Assembly (NCBI GenBank): GCA_045646365.1
Contig: JAZRKP010000086.1
Coordinates: forward strand, 1-64,000
From: SIG454 sp045646365
GTDB taxonomy: Bacteria > Bacillota > Clostridia > Monoglobales > Monoglobaceae
Length of the DNA: 64,000 nucleotides
Reading direction: 5' to 3'
Shown here: positions 14,972 through 23,662 of the stretch, one piece after another
How positions within the stretch are numbered: position 1 is the first letter of the stretch
How the letters are laid out: each line of letters starts with the position of its first letter
Position numbers and translations under genes: made by a program
The notes under the pieces: generated by a model
The model's input: the letters and a program-made list of their open reading frames with translations, nothing else
Databases searched by the model: none
Told to the model about the DNA's origin: nothing

Positions 14972-15874
14972 ATGAAAAGGTTTGTTGTTTTGGTTATAAT
15001 GGCTGTTATGCTTAATATGGTAGTATCAGCAGGGTTCTTTGCAGATGTTGATGAAGCATCAGAGCAGGGGATTGCTATAGTTAAAATGGCGGAGCGGGGA
15101 ATTGTCAACGGCGTTGGTGATGGGAAATTTAAACCGGACGATGGCTTGACCCGTTCTCAGTTTGTTAAAATTGTTAATAAGGTTTTTGGCTATACTCAGC
15201 CAGGTGCAAATAAGTTTAAGGATGTTCCGCAAGGCAAGTGGTATTATGAGGATGTGTGTATTGCTGTTGAGGCGGGATATATAAACGGTGTTGGAGACGG
15301 ATTATTTGCTCCTGAGGATAAGGTGAGCCGTGAACAGGTGTGTGTCATTATGGATAACATCCTGAAAATGGAACAGCTTCCGTATTTCACAGAACCTGTG
15401 GATAAGGTTTCATTGTGGGCAAAAGATGCCGTACATAAGGCTCTTTCCAACGGTCTTGTTTCTTTGGAGGAGGGCGATGTTTTCCGTGCAACTGAAAATA
15501 TGACTCGGGGAGAGGCTTGCGTTGTCCTTTCTAAGTGTCTTGTGGATGTAGGTCCGGTAGTCAGCATAGATCTGGAAACAATAGCAAAAGATGAGCTTGA
15601 AATAAAAATGAAAAGAGTTATCGGGGCTATGCAAAACGATGTTATTCCTAACCTTGAAAACGAAAAAAGCAAGCTTGTTTCCCAGAAAATAATTGAGAAT
15701 ATGGTGACTTATATGGCGGATAATAACCATGATTATGTGAAAGCGTCTCAGGATACTTTTGAGATATACAGAACAATCCCTAAACCTGAAAGGGAGATAT
15801 TTAAGGCGATTATTCAGAAATATAATAAGCTTGAGGATTTAATGCTTCTTTATGATTTCTTTTTTGTAATGTAA
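14972..15874 (+). CDS. S-layer homology (SLH) domain protein
   Basis: The 300-residue protein has a signal peptide ('KRFVVLVIMAVMLNMVVSAG') and three SLH modules between about residues 22 and 190. The modules carry the motif pattern 'IVNGVGDGKFKPDDGLTRSQFV', 'YINGVGDGLFAPEDKVSREQ' and a weaker third repeat ending 'ATENMTRGEACVVL'. SLH triplets bind pyruvylated secondary cell-wall polymers. The remaining 110 residues are helical and of unknown function. It is 15 bases before the dehydratase gene, suggesting that the operon builds and decorates the surface polymer that such proteins bind. Confidence 0.85.
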   Translation: MKRFVVLVIMAVMLNMVVSAGFFADVDEASEQGIAIVKMAERGIVNGVGDGKFKPDDGLTRSQFVKIVNKVFGYTQPGANKFKDVPQGKWYYEDVCIAVEAGYINGVGDGLFAPEDKVSREQVCVIMDNILKMEQLPYFTEPVDKVSLWAKDAVHKALSNGLVSLEEGDVFRATENMTRGEACVVLSKCLVDVGPVVSIDLETIAKDELEIKMKRVIGAMQNDVIPNLENEKSKLVSQKIIENMVTYMADNNHDYVKASQDTFEIYRTIPKPEREIFKAIIQKYNKLEDLMLLYDFFFVM

Positions 15875-15889
15875 GAGAGGGAGATTCGG

Positions 15890-17794
15890 ATGAAAAATAT
15901 TTCCATTGAATTGAGAAATCGACATTTGATGATACTTGATATTTTGGGATATATGGTGGCATTTTGCCTTACCATAGCTCTGGGAACATCGACACTTCGA
16001 GGGTTTTTGAATATAATAAAGCTTTTTGCAATACCGGCTGTGCTGAGTGTAGGGGTGTTTATGTTTATATCCTTTGTTTGCGGGATATACAGAATTATGT
16101 GGCACTATTGTTCCTTTAGAGAGGGAATACAGCTTGTTCAGGCGGCAATGACCAGTTGCTTTTTCAGTATAATCGGATTTTTGTTATATGAGATTTATAT
16201 TATGCCACGAATTTTCAGCGGACAACGCCTTAGTGCCGGCTATGTTAAATTTGCAATTTGCTATGCTTTTCTTGCGGCTTGTGCTCTGATTTTTGTCAGA
16301 GGTATGGCTTATATAGTGCATCGTTACATAAGATACATAAATACCAAAGGCGATGGGGAGTCTAAAAGAATGCTCATTGTCGGTGCGGGATATTCTGCAT
16401 CAGTAATGATTCACGATTTAAACAGAAATGTAAATCTGCACTATGACATCGTAGGTCTTGTGGATGATAATCCTGCAAAGAGAAATCAGATGATAAGCGG
16501 ATACAGAGTAATCGGTGACAGAACGGATATTGTTCGTATCTGTAAGGATTATCGGGTTGACGAAATTCTTATTGCAACACCGTCGGCAACTGCAGTACAG
16601 AGAAAAGAACTTATAGAAATTTGCGGTAAAACAAATTGTAAGATTAAAACTCTTCCAAGTGTTGACCAGATGCTTGTTGACGGGAAATATAAGATGCGTG
16701 ATATTGAAATTGAAGACTTGCTTGACAGAGATGAGATTTCTTTGAGCGTTGATAAAATCCAGGATTATATCGAGGATGAAGTTGTTATGATTACGGGCGG
16801 TGGCGGAAGTATAGGCTCCGAACTTTGCCGTCAGATTATGAAATTTAATCCAGATAAACTTGTAATTGTTGATATTTATGAAAACAATGCTTATGATATT
16901 CAAATGGAGCTTTGTGAGAAGTATCCGAAGAATAAGCCGAAAGTTATTATTGCGTCTGTTCGTGATATTGAGAGAATGGAGGCTATATTTGAGGAATATA
17001 AGCCGGATGTTGTGTTCCACGCTGCGGCACATAAGCATGTTCCGCTTATGGAGGACAGTCCGACGGAGGCTATAAGGAATAATATCTTAGGAACATATAA
17101 TGTTGCAAAGTGCGCGGATAAGTTTGGAACTAAAAAGTTTGTAATGATTTCCACAGATAAGGCAGTCAACCCCACAAATGTTATGGGTGCAACAAAGCGT
17201 ATGTGTGAAATGATTATCGAGGCAATGCAACATAAAAGTAAAACAGAGTTTGTTTCGGTTCGTTTTGGAAATGTTTTGAATTCAAACGGAAGTGTTGTAC
17301 CACTTTTTAGAAAACAGGTTGAAAAAGGTGGACCTGTAACGATTACTCATAAGGAGATAACTCGTTTCTTTATGACAATTCCTGAGGCGGCACAGCTTGT
17401 TATTCAGGCAGGTGCTTTTGCCAAGGGTGGAGAAATATTTGTCCTTGATATGGGCGCTCCCGTTAAAATTTATGACCTGGCGAAAAACATCATAAAGCTT
17501 TCGGGATACAGACCGGGAATAGATATTGAGATTAAGGAAATTGGTCTTCGTCCGGGCGAGAAGCTCTATGAGGAATTGCTTATGAATGAAGAACGACTCA
17601 AGTCCACAGAGCATAGCAAAATTTTCATTGGTAAACAGATAGATGTTTCAATGGAAGAGGTTGAGGAACATATAGCAGAACTTGTTAAGGCTGCGGATAG
17701 TCAGGATAAGGAATATATAAGAAAAGCTCTTCATAATGCGGTTCCGACTTTTAAGGAGCCTGAACAGGTAAATGGTGTGGCTATGGCCCATTAA
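15890..17794 (+). CDS. PglF/CapD-type nucleotide-sugar 4,6-dehydratase (membrane SDR)
   Basis: The 634-residue enzyme has four N-terminal membrane spans (about residues 15-145), a CoA-binding-like Rossmann domain with 'MLIVGAGYSASVMIHDL', and a catalytic SDR domain. The SDR domain contains 'VVMITGGGGSIGSELCRQIMK', 'HAAAHKHVPLMEDSP' and 'MISTDKAVNPTNVMGATKRMCE'. In the last motif Met replaces the usual catalytic Tyr ahead of Lys, as in WbpM/PglF/FlaA1 enzymes that dehydrate UDP-GlcNAc (or similar). It makes the precursor of a deoxyamino sugar for surface glycans. It is the last gene before a terminator; no aminotransferase or glycosyltransferase accompanies it here. Confidence 0.9.
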   Translation: MKNISIELRNRHLMILDILGYMVAFCLTIALGTSTLRGFLNIIKLFAIPAVLSVGVFMFISFVCGIYRIMWHYCSFREGIQLVQAAMTSCFFSIIGFLLYEIYIMPRIFSGQRLSAGYVKFAICYAFLAACALIFVRGMAYIVHRYIRYINTKGDGESKRMLIVGAGYSASVMIHDLNRNVNLHYDIVGLVDDNPAKRNQMISGYRVIGDRTDIVRICKDYRVDEILIATPSATAVQRKELIEICGKTNCKIKTLPSVDQMLVDGKYKMRDIEIEDLLDRDEISLSVDKIQDYIEDEVVMITGGGGSIGSELCRQIMKFNPDKLVIVDIYENNAYDIQMELCEKYPKNKPKVIIASVRDIERMEAIFEEYKPDVVFHAAAHKHVPLMEDSPTEAIRNNILGTYNVAKCADKFGTKKFVMISTDKAVNPTNVMGATKRMCEMIIEAMQHKSKTEFVSVRFGNVLNSNGSVVPLFRKQVEKGGPVTITHKEITRFFMTIPEAAQLVIQAGAFAKGGEIFVLDMGAPVKIYDLAKNIIKLSGYRPGIDIEIKEIGLRPGEKLYEELLMNEERLKSTEHSKIFIGKQIDVSMEEVEEHIAELVKAADSQDKEYIRKALHNAVPTFKEPEQVNGVAMAH

Positions 17795-17802
17795 AAATTC
17801 AG

Positions 17803-17832
17803 AGGCTGTTGCTATAAAGCTACGGCCTTTTA
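17803..17832 (+). terminator. Probable terminator of the envelope module
   Basis: AGGCTGTTGCT and AGCTACGGCCT form an 11-bp stem (one T-T mismatch and one G-T pair) with loop ATAA, followed by a T-rich stretch. Confidence 0.55.
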
Positions 17833-17885
17833 ATTTTATCTTATGAGGATTACTGATTTTATTTTAATGAACAGGAGGAATGAGA

Positions 17886-20800
17886 ATGCTAAATTGTGTA
17901 TACGGTGTCGCAGGCACAGGGAAAGCGGAATTCGTATATGAGAAAATACGAAACAATATGAAAAATGGAATTAAGTCGTATATTCTTGTTCCTGAGCAAT
18001 CCTCAATGGACGAAGAGAAACGAATGATTGAAACACTTGGGATTTCAGCTCAGCTTAAGGTTGAGGTCCTGACTTTTTCGAGACTTTGTAATCTTGTTTT
18101 CTCGGAGGTTGGCCCTCTCAGACTTAAGTATATTGATAAAGCGGGGAAATTGTTTGTTGTAAAGAAAACTCTTCAGGAACTGGAACGAAATCTTTTGTAT
18201 TACGGTCGGAATGTCCATCAGAGAGGGTTCTCGCAAATGGTATCAAACCTTATAACTGAGTTCAAACGATATGGTGTTATGTGGGAGATGCTTAAATCTG
18301 CGGCAGAGAGAAACGGGGAAAGTGAATTTTCCAATAAGCTTTTGGATATTGCGATGATATATGAAAAATATGATAGCCTTATCAGTGAAAAGTATTCTGA
18401 CGCGGAAGAGAATCTTTTAAAGGCAATCCCGGGAGTTGTCAGAAGCGGACTTTTTAATGGTGAGATTTTCTTGCTTGGTTTCAAAAGCTTTACCCCGGTT
18501 AATCATCTTGCCCTAAATGAGTTGATGCGATGTGCAGATGTTACGGCGGTGCTTTGCACGGATTCCCTTGATGATAAAAAGGGGATATTTGCGTCTGCGG
18601 TGGGAACTTGGGAGAAACTTAAAAATAACGCAGAGCAAAACGGGATTGAACTTGGCGATGTTGTGGCTCTTAAACGGAAGGGTGATGGCGAGAAACCAGA
18701 CCTTGAACATCTTAAGGAAAATTATTTCAAATATCCTGATAATATATATAAGGAAGAAACTCCGAATATTTCTATTACTTTTGCAAGAGATAGCTATGAC
18801 GAAGTCAGAAAATGTGCGGAGCTTATATCAAAACTATGTCGGACAGAAAACTATCAATATAAGGACTTTCTGATTCTTGCAAGAAATCCGGAAGAATATC
18901 ATTCTGCAATTAAATCTGTTTTTGAGGAGAGAGGGATTTCGTATTTCTCCGGGGAAAAGAAAAGCTTGTCGGGAAATGCGTTTATCAGGAAAGTGCTTTC
19001 TGTTTTGGAAATTCTGGCATATGGATTTTCATATGAACGAATAATGCCTGTAGTGCGTTTCTCTGGAGAGGGTTATACAAGGGAAGAAGCGGATGTTTTT
19101 GAAAACTATATTCTTGCCTCAAATATAACTCATAAGTATTGGGAGCAAGAGGGGGATTGGTTTTTCAATCCTGATGCGGACAGAATTAGCCTTGAAGTTG
19201 TTAATAAAGTAAAGGATTTAACGGTGAATAGTATTCTTGCCCTTGAAAAGAGTATAAAAGAAAGCAAGAACGGAGCGAGGAAAACTGTCGGGGAACTTTG
19301 TAATGCCATTATTAAATGGGTGGATGATGAAGGTCTTGGAAAGCTTATGGCGGACAGGGTTAATGACTTTAATGAAAAGGGTGAGCATATTCTTGCACTT
19401 GAATACAGTCGGGCGTGGAATGTTTTTTCTTCAATAATTACTCAGCTTGACAGCTGTATGGGAAGTGATTTAACCACATATGAAAAGTTTTACGAAATGC
19501 TTCGTGACGCTTTTTCGGAGACGGAAATAAATGTTATTCCGCCTCTTTCTGACCAGGCTGTTTTCGCAAGCGTTGATACTTTCAGAAAATCGGATGCAAA
19601 GATTGTGTTCGTGCTTGGGCTAACTGACGGAGTGTTCCCGAAAGGCTATATTGAGGATGGTATGCTTTCCGATGAAGAGCGTGAGTTGCTTTCAGAATAC
19701 GATATTGAACTGGCTCCGACTGCGGATTTCAAACGAAATGAAGAACAGAATTTAATTTACAATGTTTTAACTGCTCCAACGGATAAACTTTTCCTGTCCG
19801 CCCCACTTGGTGATAAAGAGGGAAAGGCGAAAATGTCGTCAGAAATAATTGAAAGAGTGTCGGTGTTGTTCCCTGATATAACTGTTATAAACGGGGATGC
19901 CGAAGTTTCGGAAAGTCGGAATGTTATATTCAGGACTCTCCTTGCGGCACTTGTTAAAGCGGACGGAGATACGGAAAAGCTTTCAAAAATGGATAAAGCC
20001 ATATATGATTATTTTGCTGAAACTGAGCTTGGTGATGAGTTGAGTGCATTTACTGAGTCGGTTAAAAAATATGAGGTTGGTGAAAAATTGTCGGTACAGG
20101 CGGCAAGAGAATTATACGGAAAGAAACTTATGCTTAGTGTTTCAAAGTTGGAAAAGTATAATGCCTGTGCGTTTGCGTATTTTATGAATTATGGACTATA
20201 TGCAAAAGAACGACTCAAGGCTGGCTTTGAAGCGAACAATGTAGGTTCAATCCTCCACGAAACTCTTGAAACTTATTTAGCACAGTTAAAGGAGAGTGAT
20301 GTTGATTACTCTGCGGTATCATATAACGACTGTCGCCGTGATGTTTCGGAGATTGCTGAAAGGGTGGCAAGAGAAAGTGATGAATTGCTATATGAAACAT
20401 CGCCATATTACAGGTATATAGCGCTTCGTATGAAAGGTGTTGCAACGGCGACAGCTTGGGAGATTGTTCAGTTCTATGCCAATAGTTGTTTCAGACCTTA
20501 TGGTTTTGAGGTGGAGATTGGCGGAGGCGGAGCATTTTCGGGAATGAAAATTCAGCTTGGAGACAGTGAGGCGGAGGTTAAAGGCTTTATAGACAGAATT
20601 GATATGGCTGAAATTGACGGAGAGAAATATATAAATATAGTAGATTATAAATCGTCGGTAAAGACAACAAATGAACGGTTGGAGGAAGCAGGGGTTCAGA
20701 TTCAACCGCTTGTGTATGCAAGTATAGCAAAGGATAATCTTAATGCAACTCCGTCGGGGATGATGTATATTCATATGAATGAACCTATTCTTCAGTTTGA

Positions 20801-21128
20801 GAGCGAGCCTGACGATGAAAGCGTTGAAAGGGAACGCCGGAAAAAGATTGAGGTAAAGGGCGTTGTGTTGAGTGACGATAATATTATTTCAGGAATGGAT
20901 AGTCGGGCGAGCCAGGGTGCAGGATATATTCCTGCAGGCAAGTCCAGTCTTTTAAGCAGGGACGAGATGGTACGTAGAATAGAAAATGCAGAGAGGAAAG
21001 CGAGGGAAACGGCAGAAAAGATTGTCAGTGGTGATATAAAAATCAATCCGTATAACGATAAGGAGTTCAGTGCTTGCAGATACTGTGAATTCTATAAAGT
21101 TTGCGGAAAAGATAAAAGAAAAAATTAA
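17886..21128 (+). CDS. addB: ATP-dependent helicase-nuclease subunit AddB
   Basis: AddB is one half of the AddAB enzyme that resects double-strand breaks and recognises Chi. The 1080-residue protein begins 'MLNCVYGVAGTGKAEFVYEKI' (a Walker-A-like loop ending in Ala rather than Ser/Thr). It carries 'FLLGFKSFTPVNHLAL' in the inactivated helicase-like core and a C-terminal RecB-type nuclease with 'GFIDRIDMAEIDGEKYINIVDYKSS'. Four cysteines (C761 and C1064-X2-C1067-X5-C1073) match the AddB iron-sulphur cluster. ATG 17886 is chosen because AGGAGG is eight bases upstream, too close to the ATG at 17880. addA, normally the next gene, is missing; the S10 operon follows. Confidence 0.93.
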   Translation: MLNCVYGVAGTGKAEFVYEKIRNNMKNGIKSYILVPEQSSMDEEKRMIETLGISAQLKVEVLTFSRLCNLVFSEVGPLRLKYIDKAGKLFVVKKTLQELERNLLYYGRNVHQRGFSQMVSNLITEFKRYGVMWEMLKSAAERNGESEFSNKLLDIAMIYEKYDSLISEKYSDAEENLLKAIPGVVRSGLFNGEIFLLGFKSFTPVNHLALNELMRCADVTAVLCTDSLDDKKGIFASAVGTWEKLKNNAEQNGIELGDVVALKRKGDGEKPDLEHLKENYFKYPDNIYKEETPNISITFARDSYDEVRKCAELISKLCRTENYQYKDFLILARNPEEYHSAIKSVFEERGISYFSGEKKSLSGNAFIRKVLSVLEILAYGFSYERIMPVVRFSGEGYTREEADVFENYILASNITHKYWEQEGDWFFNPDADRISLEVVNKVKDLTVNSILALEKSIKESKNGARKTVGELCNAIIKWVDDEGLGKLMADRVNDFNEKGEHILALEYSRAWNVFSSIITQLDSCMGSDLTTYEKFYEMLRDAFSETEINVIPPLSDQAVFASVDTFRKSDAKIVFVLGLTDGVFPKGYIEDGMLSDEERELLSEYDIELAPTADFKRNEEQNLIYNVLTAPTDKLFLSAPLGDKEGKAKMSSEIIERVSVLFPDITVINGDAEVSESRNVIFRTLLAALVKADGDTEKLSKMDKAIYDYFAETELGDELSAFTESVKKYEVGEKLSVQAARELYGKKLMLSVSKLEKYNACAFAYFMNYGLYAKERLKAGFEANNVGSILHETLETYLAQLKESDVDYSAVSYNDCRRDVSEIAERVARESDELLYETSPYYRYIALRMKGVATATAWEIVQFYANSCFRPYGFEVEIGGGGAFSGMKIQLGDSEAEVKGFIDRIDMAEIDGEKYINIVDYKSSVKTTNERLEEAGVQIQPLVYASIAKDNLNATPSGMMYIHMNEPILQFESEPDDESVERERRKKIEVKGVVLSDDNIISGMDSRASQGAGYIPAGKSSLLSRDEMVRRIENAERKARETAEKIVSGDIKINPYNDKEFSACRYCEFYKVCGKDKRKN

Positions 21129-21174
21129 CAAAATTCTCAGCAGAGTTCTGCATTTAATTAGTAAATGTGTATAA

Positions 21175-21212
21175 AAATGAGGCTAAAAACGGTAGTTTTT
21201 ACCTCATTTTTT
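21175..21212 (+). terminator. Terminator after addB
   Basis: AAATGAGG(C)TAAAAAC pairs with GTTTTTACCTCATTT (one bulged C) and six T residues follow. Confidence 0.85.
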
Positions 21213-21274
21213 GTTAAAATCAGGTCTGATTGGGAATAAAATAGATAAAAAGGTGAAAAAATTTGAAAAAACTC

Positions 21275-21303
21275 TTGATTTTTTCCTGAAGATATTGTAT
21301 AAT
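21275..21303 (+). promoter_or_regulatory. Promoter of the S10 operon
   Basis: TTGATT (21275-21280) and TATAAT (21298-21303) are 17 bases apart, about 310 bases before rpsJ. Confidence 0.75.
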
Positions 21304-21618
21304 AGTAAAGCGTGACAAAGACATACGATGATTCCGGAGGTGGCAGACCGTAAGGTTTGGAAATTTCGGAGGAGATTGTCCGGTTTTGAAAAGCGGGCGG
21401 AAAGGTCACTTTCTAACTTAATACAGTGCATAATTTCCAAGGGAGTGGTATGCTGTCGCTCCTGAGGTTACTTGTGTCTGTTGCCCCGAAACCGTTAAGC
21501 CCAGCGGCTTATTTGTGGTTCGGGTTTTATTATATAGCTGTGAGAAACGCCCGGCACAGCGGATTAAAAATCAAGCAAAAACGAAGAGTTGCTTGAAAAT
21601 TTTTAAGGAGGGTCTAAA
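21304..21618 (+). promoter_or_regulatory. Long structured leader of the S10 operon
   Basis: No open frame with a start site is seen in these 315 bases. Visible helices are CAGACC-GTAA-GGTTTG (21344-21359, GNRA-type loop), enclosed by CCGGA/TCCGG (21334-21338/21379-21383); GAAAG/CTTTC near 21400-21414; GCATA/TATGC (21428-21432/21449-21453); a terminator-like hairpin (21485-21528); and CTGTG/CACAG (21538-21542/21555-21559). The layout suggests regulated readthrough into rpsJ. No known leader class was recognised. Confidence 0.55.
21485..21528 (+). terminator. Attenuator-like terminator in the S10 leader
   Basis: CCCGAAACC pairs with GGTTCGGG (one bulged A), an inner TAAGCC-CAGC-GGCTTA hairpin stacks inside, and TTTTATT follows. 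It lies 90 bases before rpsJ, so it must be overcome for the operon to be expressed. Confidence 0.6.
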
Positions 21619-21927
21619 ATGGCAGCAGAAAAAATCAGAATCAGACTTAAGGCTTACGACCACAATCTCGTTGACCAGAGTGCAGAGAAGATTGTGGAAA
21701 CTGCTAAGAGAACGGGAGCTAAGGTTTCAGGTCCTATCCCGCTTCCTACTAAGAAAGAGATTGTTACAATCTTAAGAGCGGTTCATAAGTATAAGGACAG
21801 CCGTGAGCAGTTTGAACTGAGAACTCACAAGAGACTTATCGATGTCTTAAACCCAACAGCTAAGACAATCGATGCGCTCAAGCACCTTGACTTGCCGGCA
21901 GGTGTTGACATCGAGCTTAAAATCTAA
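21619..21927 (+). CDS. rpsJ: Ribosomal protein uS10
   Basis: uS10 is a 30S head protein that also binds NusB and NusG during antitermination. The 102 residues include 'IRIRLKAYDHNLVDQSAEKIVETAKRTGA' and the conserved 'TVLRAVHKYKDSREQFELRTHKR'-like region with 'DVLNPTAKTIDAL'. AAGGAGGG precedes the ATG. It is the first gene of the S10 operon; fusA and tuf, often upstream, are not here. Confidence 0.97.
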   Translation: MAAEKIRIRLKAYDHNLVDQSAEKIVETAKRTGAKVSGPIPLPTKKEIVTILRAVHKYKDSREQFELRTHKRLIDVLNPTAKTIDALKHLDLPAGVDIELKI

Positions 21928-22028
21928 TCTCGGCAGAAAAAATTTTGGTCATGTTGGTGCAAACCAACCAATAACCCGTGTGTATGCTTGATTTAAGCCG
22001 ATGCACATGAAAATAGGAGGAAAAAATT

Positions 22029-22664
22029 ATGAAAAAGGCAATCTTAGGCAAAAAGCTTGGTATGACTCAGATTTTTGCAGAAGACGGCACACTCATCCCT
22101 GTTACTGTTATTCAGGCAGGTCCATGTAGTGTAGTTCAGAAGAAGACAGTTGAAATCGACGGTTACAGTGCGGTTCAGGTTGGCTTCGAGGACAAGAAAG
22201 AAAAGAAGGCTAATAAGCCGGAGAAAGGTCATTTTGCTAAAGCTGGCGTTGCTGTTAAGCGTTATGTGAAGGAATTCAAGCTTGACGGTGCTGCTGATAT
22301 GAATCTTGGCGACGAAATCAAAGTTGATGTTTTCGAAGCAGGCGAAATGATTGATGTTACAGGTACAAGTAAGGGTCACGGTTACGCTGGCACAATTAAG
22401 AGATGGGGCACACACAGAGGTCCTATGAGCCACGGTAGCCATTACCACAGAGGCCCAGGTTCATTGGGTGCTTGTTCTTCACCATCAAGAGTGTTCAAGG
22501 GTAAGAGACTCCCAGGTCACTATGGTGTTGACACAGTAACAATCCAGAACCTTGATTTAGTTAAGATTGACACAGAGCGTAACTTGCTTTTAGTTAAGGG
22601 AAGCGTTCCCGGTCCTAAGGGCGGATTGCTCGTTATAAAGAATGCAGTAAAGGCAAAAGCCTAA
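22029..22664 (+). CDS. rplC: Ribosomal protein uL3
   Basis: uL3 reaches the peptidyl transferase centre and nucleates 50S assembly. The 211 residues begin 'MKKAILGKKLGMTQIFAEDG' and contain the extended-loop signature 'GHGYAGTIKRWGTHRGPMSHGSHYHRGPGSLG'. The gap after rpsJ is 101 bases, the largest near the head of the operon. It contains a TTGGT-GCAA-ACCAA hairpin and a longer TCGGC...GCCGA pairing. Confidence 0.97.
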   Translation: MKKAILGKKLGMTQIFAEDGTLIPVTVIQAGPCSVVQKKTVEIDGYSAVQVGFEDKKEKKANKPEKGHFAKAGVAVKRYVKEFKLDGAADMNLGDEIKVDVFEAGEMIDVTGTSKGHGYAGTIKRWGTHRGPMSHGSHYHRGPGSLGACSSPSRVFKGKRLPGHYGVDTVTIQNLDLVKIDTERNLLLVKGSVPGPKGGLLVIKNAVKAKA

Positions 22665-22688
22665 ACCTAAGAAAGGAGGATTTAAGAT

Positions 22689-23312
22689 ATGCCTAAAGTA
22701 GCTATGTACAATATTAACGGCGATAAAGTCGGTGATATAGAATTAAGTGAAAAAGTGTTCGGTGCAACTGTAAGAGGCGATGTTATGCACGAAGTTGTTG
22801 TTAATTACCTCGCAAATCAGAGACAGGGCACACAGAGCACAAAGACTCGCAGCGAAGTTCGCGGCGGCGGAATTAAGCCTTGGAGACAGAAGGGAACAGG
22901 CCGTGCAAGACAGGGTAGTATCCGTGCTGCTCAGTGGGTAGGCGGCGGTATCGCTCTCGGTCCGAAGCCAAGAGATTACGGTTATGCCGTAAACAAGAAG
23001 GTTAGAAGACTTGCCCTCGTTTCTGCTTTATCTTCAAAGGTTGAGGATAACGATTTAATCGTTCTCGATGCTATGAGCTTTGATTCAATCAAAACAAAGC
23101 AGATTGCAGAAGTTCTTAAGAACCTCGGCGTTACAGAAAAAGCATTATTCGTTCTTCCTGAAAACGATAAAAACATCGTTATGTCAGCAAGAAACATCGA
23201 AGGTGTTGATACAACATTCGTTGGTGCAATAAACACATACGAGGTATTAAATCATACAAAATGCATTATCTTAAAGGATGCAGCTGAAAAACTCGAGGAG
23301 GTGTACGCATAA
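22689..23312 (+). CDS. rplD: Ribosomal protein uL4
   Basis: uL4 lines the exit tunnel; in some bacteria it represses the S10 operon. The 207 residues show the extended loop 'TKTRSEVRGGGIKPWRQKGTGRARQGS' followed by 'GPKPRDYGYAVNKKVRRLAL'. Any L4-based feedback would act on the long leader before rpsJ, but the sequence does not prove this. It ends one base into the rplW start. Confidence 0.97.
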   Translation: MPKVAMYNINGDKVGDIELSEKVFGATVRGDVMHEVVVNYLANQRQGTQSTKTRSEVRGGGIKPWRQKGTGRARQGSIRAAQWVGGGIALGPKPRDYGYAVNKKVRRLALVSALSSKVEDNDLIVLDAMSFDSIKTKQIAEVLKNLGVTEKALFVLPENDKNIVMSARNIEGVDTTFVGAINTYEVLNHTKCIILKDAAEKLEEVYA

Positions 23313-23602
23313 TGAATTTAACAGCTCACGATATTATCAGAAGACCAATTATAACAGAACAGAGTATGGATCAGGTTGCGGACAAGAAATACACCTTTGA
23401 GGTGCTTCCGTCTGCTAATAAGATTCAGATTAAAAAGGCTGTTGAGGAAATTTTCAAAGTAAAGGTTGAAAAAGTTACAACAATCAACTACGCAGGAAAG
23501 CCAAAGAGAATGGGCGTTCATGCAGGTAAAAGAGCTGATTGGAAAAAGGCAGTTGTTAAACTTACAGCTGACAGCAAAACAATCGAAATTTTTGAAAACT
23601 AA
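23312..23602 (+). CDS. rplW: Ribosomal protein uL23
   Basis: uL23 sits at the exit-tunnel rim and docks trigger factor and SRP. The 96 residues carry 'DIIRRPIITEQSM', 'YTFEVLPSANKIQIKKAVEEIFKVKVEKV' and 'GKPKRMGVHAGKRADWKKAVV'. Its ATG shares one base with the rplD stop (TAATG), implying coupled translation. Confidence 0.96.
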   Translation: MNLTAHDIIRRPIITEQSMDQVADKKYTFEVLPSANKIQIKKAVEEIFKVKVEKVTTINYAGKPKRMGVHAGKRADWKKAVVKLTADSKTIEIFEN

Positions 23603-23662
23603 TTGACAGATTCGGAATTTAACGCACAGCGCGTTAATGAATGAAGATAAGGAGATGTAATT

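Noticed and set aside
16418..17038. 206-codon minus-strand frame
   Set aside because: It is antisense to the dehydratase gene, whose motifs are unambiguous.
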